From Chloroflexota bacterium (GTDB lineage: Bacteria; Chloroflexota; Anaerolineae; Caldilineales; Caldilineaceae), in assembly GCA_003577005.1 (NCBI GenBank), contig QEUW01000052.1, forward strand, positions 1 to 28,294: a DNA stretch of 28,294 bases, in the 5' to 3' direction. The first letter of the stretch is position 1. Every line of letters starts with the position of its first letter. Positions 24,020 to 28,294 of the stretch are shown here, piece by piece. A program made the translations under genes and the position numbers. Below the pieces are notes generated by a model. The model did not search any database, was not told the DNA's origin, and saw only the letters and a program-made list of their open reading frames with translations.

Positions 24020-25045
24020 ATGGAAGAGAGCAGTACCGCCTATGAACCGCAACAGGACGGCACGGCCATCCGTGAACCTATTGCGGAGTATGCTCGCAAC
24101 AAGGAAATTCCCACATTCTTCGGCCAGCCATTATTGCGAGGAGAGTATGCCCATCTAGATCGGGACAGACTCGACCCGTGTGATCCAGTTCTGTTTTACA
24201 GCCAGCCAAAGGGCGAAATATGGATCGGGGATGCGATTGTATGGCTGCGATCACTAGAATCAGCTTCCGTCGATCTGGTATTTGCTGATCCGCCTTACAA
24301 CATCAAAAAGGCCGAGTGGGACACGTTTGAGTCTCAGGAACAGTATGTGACGTGGTCGATTCAATGGATAGAAGAGGCGGCTCGCGTCTTAAAACCAGAT
24401 GGTACGCTCTTCATTTGTGGTTTTTCGGAGGTACTGGCAGACCTCAAACTACCCGCATCACGCTATTTCCGAGGGTGTCGGTGGCTGGTCTGGCATTACA
24501 TGAACAAAGCGAACCTCGGCTCGGACTGGGGACGGTCTCACGAAAGTATCCTTCACTTTAGAAAGAGTCGAAAGTTCACGTTCAACATAGATGATGTGCG
24601 AATCCCGTATGGAAATCATACCCTGAAGTATCCTGAACATCCACAGGCCGAGACGAGTCAGTATGGTAAGGGGACAGATGCTGCCAGCAAAATCTGGCAA
24701 CCTAACCCAAAGGGGGCAAAGCCGCGGGATGTCATCGAAATCCCAACCACTTGTAACGGGATGCACGAAAAGACTCCCCACCCGACACAGAAACCTGAGG
24801 AGCTTTTGCGCAAGCTCGTACTGGCAGCGTCCAATCCTGGCGATCTGATCGTTGATCCATTTCTCGGCTCTGGCACGACCGCAGTTGTCGCCGAACAACT
24901 TGGCCGCAGATGGAAAGGGTGTGACATTTCGATAGAGTATTGTGGGTGGGCTGCACAACGGCTGGAATTGGTGGAAACCTGGCCGGTGGAAAAGTGGATC
25001 CAGTATGATTTCGAGAACGCAAAGCGCCGGAAGTCGATTCGATGA
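24020..25045 (+). CDS. Site-specific DNA methyltransferase (beta class, N6-adenine or N4-cytosine)
   Basis: The start is ATG 24020 (MEESSTAYEP), with GGGAG ten bases upstream. The product has 341 residues. The catalytic motif DPPYNI is at residues 90-95, and the S-adenosylmethionine-binding motif DPFLGSGTT is at about 279-287. This order (catalytic first, cofactor motif last) defines the beta class. HPTQKP precedes the cofactor motif, as is usual in this class. The DPPY form is seen for both N6-adenine and N4-cytosine enzymes, so the target base is unresolved. A long central insert probably includes the target-recognition region. Base use is visibly richer in A/T, and codons such as AGA, CGA and ATA are more frequent than in the flanking genes. 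It overlaps the next gene by ATGA. Confidence 0.93.
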   Translation: MEESSTAYEPQQDGTAIREPIAEYARNKEIPTFFGQPLLRGEYAHLDRDRLDPCDPVLFYSQPKGEIWIGDAIVWLRSLESASVDLVFADPPYNIKKAEWDTFESQEQYVTWSIQWIEEAARVLKPDGTLFICGFSEVLADLKLPASRYFRGCRWLVWHYMNKANLGSDWGRSHESILHFRKSRKFTFNIDDVRIPYGNHTLKYPEHPQAETSQYGKGTDAASKIWQPNPKGAKPRDVIEIPTTCNGMHEKTPHPTQKPEELLRKLVLAASNPGDLIVDPFLGSGTTAVVAEQLGRRWKGCDISIEYCGWAAQRLELVETWPVEKWIQYDFENAKRRKSIR

Positions 25046-25998
25046 TCGATATCACCTTGGGCGATTTGCAGGCCAGTGTTCAAGACCGGACCGCCTTCCG
25101 CGCGCTAGATGACTATCTTGTACTGTGTGACGCGTTTCTGCAGTTCGTCGAAAGAACAAACGCCACAAGAATCGTATCGCCAACGCATTCAAATTATATC
25201 TTCTACCAATTTGGAGCGGACTATGGGCATCGGGTAACTCGCCCGCTGAACACAAATCTTTTCATCGAATCTTCTCAGCTGATTCGTGATGAATTCAATC
25301 GATTCATGTCGCTTCTTGGAGATTTGAGGCGCTATCAAGATGCTACGGCAGAAATAGAATCCTTCCAGCAGTACATTCGAACTAGAGCAATCAATGCAGT
25401 GGTTTACACCATTCAGCAGGCCGTAGGAAGCATCGGTGACTCATTCGACAATCCCAACCAATCTCGGAAACGGGTCGGACAGTTATTCGAGAATTTGGTG
25501 AAATTGATCATCCAAGAGGTCGGGCTAGTGTGCGAACCGCGCACGGTCAACATCCCAATTCCGGGGTATGACGGCTATACCATGTCATACGAGCTTGACC
25601 TGGTATTTTCTCGTGATCAGGCGATTGTCACTAGTGAAATCAGTCATATCCATCTCTCTGAGGTTGTGGGGTCAGTCAAAACCACCAGCAAAGATCGCAT
25701 TGACAAAGTTTTTCTTGACAAGTATCTCCTTAGGAAGTTGTTGGGTCGCGATGTGCCGGTTGTGGCCATCTTCTTGCACGATGTTCAACGCTCACGGCGA
25801 GGGCAGAGTATCTTTGGCATCAACTCAACCTTCAAGAGCAACCATTTCCTAGGCTATTCAATTGCCCTAAACCCTCTAGATGGCGTTTACTATGTTGACC
25901 CCAGGCCGGAGATGTTTACAAATAAGCGTTTGCGCACCCAAATTGCCGACTTTCAGACCTTCTTGGTTCGTGATCTATGGCGGCTATCGGGCGTATAA
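25042..25998 (+). CDS. Probable type II restriction endonuclease partnered with the methyltransferase
   Basis: The start ATG 25042 overlaps the methyltransferase stop, so the two are translated together. The product has 318 residues with no membrane segment. I do not recognise a named family. A PD-(D/E)XK-like core can be proposed: E150 in QLFENLVKLI, D186 in YELDLVF, E199 in VTSEISH, and SVKTTSKDR at about 211-219, which resembles the (C/S)KTSxRER motif found after the catalytic strand in several restriction enzymes. The expected ExK lysine reads as serine (E199-I-S201), so K213 may replace it or the enzyme may be altered. The same A/T-rich composition as its partner indicates joint acquisition. 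The restriction role rests mainly on gene pairing. Confidence 0.7.
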   Translation: MIDITLGDLQASVQDRTAFRALDDYLVLCDAFLQFVERTNATRIVSPTHSNYIFYQFGADYGHRVTRPLNTNLFIESSQLIRDEFNRFMSLLGDLRRYQDATAEIESFQQYIRTRAINAVVYTIQQAVGSIGDSFDNPNQSRKRVGQLFENLVKLIIQEVGLVCEPRTVNIPIPGYDGYTMSYELDLVFSRDQAIVTSEISHIHLSEVVGSVKTTSKDRIDKVFLDKYLLRKLLGRDVPVVAIFLHDVQRSRRGQSIFGINSTFKSNHFLGYSIALNPLDGVYYVDPRPEMFTNKRLRTQIADFQTFLVRDLWRLSGV

Positions 25999-26018
25999 GA
26001 TTTGGTCTAGGAGCAACT

Positions 26019-26585
26019 ATGTCACAAGGAGACAAGGTTCAAAACAGTGAGATCTGCGAACGTCTCTGCAAGGTGCTGCTCGACGAGGACCGGCTGATGA
26101 TCCTCGGTCTGCTGGCATTGCAGCCCCGGAGCGCTGCGGAGTTGCTGGACCAGTTGCCGGTCCGCAGCCCGGCGCGGGCAAAGCTGACACGCCACCTCCA
26201 GCAACTCCGCAGCGCCGGGCTGGTGAGCGTTCAGGGGGCCGGTGAGAACGAACAATACCGGCTCGACATCGACCGGCTGCAAGAACTCAAGCGCCAGCTC
26301 TTCAGTTCATCCGGCGGCTCTGAGCTGAGCGGGGATGAGAAAGTGCTGGCGGCCTTTGTCAAAGGGAACCAGTTGGCCCAACTGCCCGTACAGCCGTCAA
26401 AACTACAGGTAGTGCTCCGCTGGCTGGTGCAGGTCTTTGAACCAGACCAGACCTACCCCGAACGAACGGTCAACGAGCTATTGAGCGGCCATGCTGTCGA
26501 CTACGCAACGCTGCGCCGCCTCTTGATCGACTACGGATACTTGATTCGTCAGGCCGGCATCTATCGACGTATGGAGGGAGCATGA
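26019..26585 (+). CDS. Winged-helix regulator with C-terminal DUF2087 domain
   Basis: The start is ATG 26019 (MSQGDKVQN), with AGGAG seven bases upstream; an earlier in-frame start lies inside the restriction gene. The product has 188 residues. Residues about 10-85 form an ArsR-like winged helix (RLMILGLLALQPRSAAELLDQL, KLTRHLQQLRSAGLVSVQG). Residues about 108-185 match DUF2087 (EKVLAAFVKGNQLAQLP through YATLRRLLIDYGYLIRQAGIYRR). DUF2087 proteins are putative regulators of unknown ligand. The gene begins 20 bases after the restriction gene and overlaps the ADP-ribosylglycohydrolase start by ATGA, so it most probably belongs with the latter. Confidence 0.85.
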   Translation: MSQGDKVQNSEICERLCKVLLDEDRLMILGLLALQPRSAAELLDQLPVRSPARAKLTRHLQQLRSAGLVSVQGAGENEQYRLDIDRLQELKRQLFSSSGGSELSGDEKVLAAFVKGNQLAQLPVQPSKLQVVLRWLVQVFEPDQTYPERTVNELLSGHAVDYATLRRLLIDYGYLIRQAGIYRRMEGA

Positions 26586-27487
26586 ATCTGCGCACGCGCT
26601 TCCGAGGCGCGCTGCTGGGTCTGGCGTGTGGCGACGCCGTGGGTGCAGCAGTGGAGTTCAAGCCGCGCGGCTCCTTTACCCCACTGACAGATATGATAGG
26701 GGGCGGGCCATTCAACTTGAAGCCCGGCGAGTGGACCGATGATACCACGATGGCGCTCTGTCTGGCTACCAGTCTGGTCGAGAAGAACGGCTTCGACGCC
26801 CGCGACCAGATGGACCGCTATGTCGCCTGGATGACCCTGGGGTATCTGAGCAGCACGGGTGAATGTTTTGATATCGGCAACACGACTGCCGCAGCTTTGC
26901 GCCGCTATCAGGTCTATGGCAATCCCTACAGTGGTTCGCAGGAGCCGCGCACGGCCGGCAATGGTTCGCTTATGCGGCTGGCGCCGGTGCCTATGTTCTA
27001 CTTCCCCGACCCGGTAACGGCGATCTATTATGCCGGCGAGAGCTCGCGCACAACCCACGGCGCGCTCGAGTGCATCGATGCCTGCCGTCTCTTCGCCGCG
27101 ATCCTCATCAAAGCATTGGCCGGACAGCCAAAAGAGTCGGTGCTCTTTGGGTCTCATTTCCCGCCGGGTGTGGACACGACCCTGGCCCCCACTATCCAGC
27201 TGATCGCCGATGGAGCCTATCGCGAAAAGAGCGAAGCGGACATCTCCGGCAGCGGTTATGTGGTACACTGTCTGGAGGCGGCGCTGTGGTGTTTCTGGCA
27301 GACCGGCAATTATCGGGATGCCGTGCTGCGCGCCGCCAACCTGGGGGATGACGCCGACACCACCGCAGCAGTCTGTGGACAACTGGCCGGTGCGTTTTAT
27401 GGGGAAGAAGACATCCCTGATAGCTGGCGCACACAGTTGGCAAAGATAGACGAGATTATCCGGCTGGCAGATCGCTTACGACAATAA
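26582..27487 (+). CDS. ADP-ribosylglycohydrolase (DraG/ARH family)
   Basis: The ATG at 26582 overlaps the regulator stop by four bases. The product has 301 residues. Both binuclear-metal motifs are present: GDAVG near 17-21 followed by WTDDTTM (T52, D53, D54), and NLGDDADT at 253-260 (D256, D257, D259). GNGSLMR and SGYVVHCLEAALW are further family hallmarks. Such enzymes remove ADP-ribose from arginine or other groups on proteins, or hydrolyse related small molecules; in nitrogen-fixing bacteria DraG reactivates nitrogenase reductase. No ADP-ribosyltransferase partner is in the window, so the substrate is open. Coupling to the DUF2087 regulator suggests the pair acts together. Confidence 0.93.
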   Translation: MNLRTRFRGALLGLACGDAVGAAVEFKPRGSFTPLTDMIGGGPFNLKPGEWTDDTTMALCLATSLVEKNGFDARDQMDRYVAWMTLGYLSSTGECFDIGNTTAAALRRYQVYGNPYSGSQEPRTAGNGSLMRLAPVPMFYFPDPVTAIYYAGESSRTTHGALECIDACRLFAAILIKALAGQPKESVLFGSHFPPGVDTTLAPTIQLIADGAYREKSEADISGSGYVVHCLEAALWCFWQTGNYRDAVLRAANLGDDADTTAAVCGQLAGAFYGEEDIPDSWRTQLAKIDEIIRLADRLRQ

Positions 27488-27491
27488 AATT

Positions 27492-28139
27492 ATGTCAAGT
27501 ACCATTACCGCATTACAAATTCAAAAAAAGAACAAAGATCGGGTCAACGTTTTTCTGGATGGCGAGTTTGCCTTTGGCCTAACGCTCATGGCTGCGGCCC
27601 AGCTCAAGAAAGGTCAGGTTCTGAGCGCCGCCGAGATCGAGATGCTCCGCCAGGATGATGAGCGGCACGTCGCTTACCAGCGGGCGATCCATCTGCTTGG
27701 CTTCCGGCCGCGCAGCGAAGCCGAGGTGCGGCAACACCTGCGCGACAAAGGTTTTGCCGGTGAAGTCATCGATGCCGTTGTAACACAGCTGGTACAGGAG
27801 GAGTATCTCGATGACGAATCCTTCACCCGCTTTTGGATGGAGAATCGCGAACAGTTTCGCCCGCGCAGCGCCCGCGCCCTCCGCCACGAACTACGGCAGA
27901 AAGGTGTGGAGCGGGCTGTCATCGATGCAGCCGTCGCCACCGTCGATGAAGACGCTGCTGCCTGGGCCGCCGTCGAACCCAAGCTGGCCCGTTGGAGTGA
28001 TCTCGACCAGACCGAATTTGGCCGCAAGATCACCGGCTTTCTCGGCCGGCGCGGCTTCTCGTATGAGGTCGTGCGACGCATCAGCCGCCGTGCGTGGGCT
28101 GAGTTGGGTAAGAGCGGTGAACTAGGGACCGATGAATAA
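27492..28139 (+). CDS. recX: Regulatory protein RecX
   Basis: The ATG lies four bases after the previous stop without a good ribosome site, so translation is probably coupled. The product has 215 residues. It shows the RecX pattern of three-helix repeats: AYQRAIHLLGFRPRSEAEVRQHLRDKGF, VVTQLVQEEYLDDESFTRFWMENRE, and SARALRHELRQKGVERAVIDAAV, then a last repeat ending GRRGFSYEVVRRISRRAW. RecX binds RecA filaments and limits recombinase activity in the cytoplasm. It is often next to recA, which is not present here. Its neighbours are the ADP-ribosylglycohydrolase and the start of another gene 21 bases downstream. Confidence 0.92.
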   Translation: MSSTITALQIQKKNKDRVNVFLDGEFAFGLTLMAAAQLKKGQVLSAAEIEMLRQDDERHVAYQRAIHLLGFRPRSEAEVRQHLRDKGFAGEVIDAVVTQLVQEEYLDDESFTRFWMENREQFRPRSARALRHELRQKGVERAVIDAAVATVDEDAAAWAAVEPKLARWSDLDQTEFGRKITGFLGRRGFSYEVVRRISRRAWAELGKSGELGTDE

Positions 28140-28160
28140 ACTTCGCAAGGAGCGTCACCG

Positions 28161-28294
28161 ATGACCGTCAAAGCCCCAGCCCAGGATGGTACTTTCGCCA
28201 ACCGCAACAGGGGCGCCCCTCCGGTGGCGACCAAAGCGCGGCGGAAGCGTCCTAGAGTACGGGTGCGCACCTGGCGCGTCGAAGATATTCCCGG
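28161..28294 (+). CDS. Partial CDS at right edge, possibly a GNAT-type acetyltransferase
   Basis: An ATG at 28161 with AAGGAG nine bases upstream opens a frame to the window end. The 44 visible residues are a basic, polar leader (MTVKAPAQDG, then KARRKRPRVRVR) followed by TWRVEDIPG. The last part resembles the first strand and helix of GNAT acetyltransferases (for example RPWRPEDLPAI), but too little is visible to be sure. It is likely co-transcribed with recX. Confidence 0.5.
   Translation, partial: MTVKAPAQDGTFANRNRGAPPVATKARRKRPRVRVRTWRVEDIP

Noticed and set aside
26561..27382. A 273-codon minus-strand frame opposite the ADP-ribosylglycohydrolase gene.
   Set aside because: The plus strand carries complete metal-binding motifs and coupled starts; the antisense product has no recognisable motif.

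Overview
This window looks like a chromosomal stretch of a GC-rich Chloroflexota bacterium, probably of the Anaerolineae/Caldilineae type. That placement is inferred from gene style. It shows surface proteins with long Thr/Pro linkers, an SH3b plus TolB-like propeller protein, large GT-C glycosyltransferases with soluble C-terminal domains, a radical SAM DNA-repair protein, an M42 peptidase, and interspersed heptamer and palindromic repeats. No rRNA, tRNA, CRISPR array or insertion-sequence transposase was seen.

Layout. 1-2900 (+): a membrane-anchored Thr/Pro-linker protein, a lipoprotein with a PsbP-like domain, and a divergent dihydroorotate-dehydrogenase-like protein whose last codons lie inside a perfect 26-bp inverted repeat. 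2989-4239 (+): a DUF362 protein. 4281-5945 (-): a 100-residue membrane protein and a radical SAM/helix-hairpin-helix protein. The latter has a consensus promoter with a LexA-like palindrome in its spacer and an intrinsic terminator. 6248-7315 (+): D-aminoacyl-tRNA deacylase (dtd) and an unrecognised helical protein. 7414-12033 (-): a HisN-like inositol-monophosphatase-family phosphatase, a TPR protein, and a membrane-anchored SH3b/beta-propeller protein.

12349-17694 (+): an efflux operon made of a TetR regulator, an HlyD-type lipoprotein adaptor and an RND transporter. A 28-bp palindrome sits on the -10 box of the operon promoter and suggests autoregulation. A 600-bp repeat-rich intergenic region follows. 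18324-22807 (+): two coupled GT39/ArnT-like membrane glycosyltransferases, the first carrying an in-frame heptamer-repeat insertion. 22897-23964 (+): an M42 aminopeptidase. 24020-25998 (+): a compositionally foreign two-gene cassette, a beta-class DNA methyltransferase overlapping a probable restriction endonuclease. 26019-28294 (+): a tightly packed run of a DUF2087 regulator, an ADP-ribosylglycohydrolase, recX, and the start of a possible acetyltransferase.

The points that most deserve follow-up are the SOS-like promoter of the radical SAM repair gene, the restriction-modification cassette with its unassigned nuclease partner, the regulator/ADP-ribosylglycohydrolase pair beside it, and the heptamer and palindrome repeats, two of which have become coding sequence.
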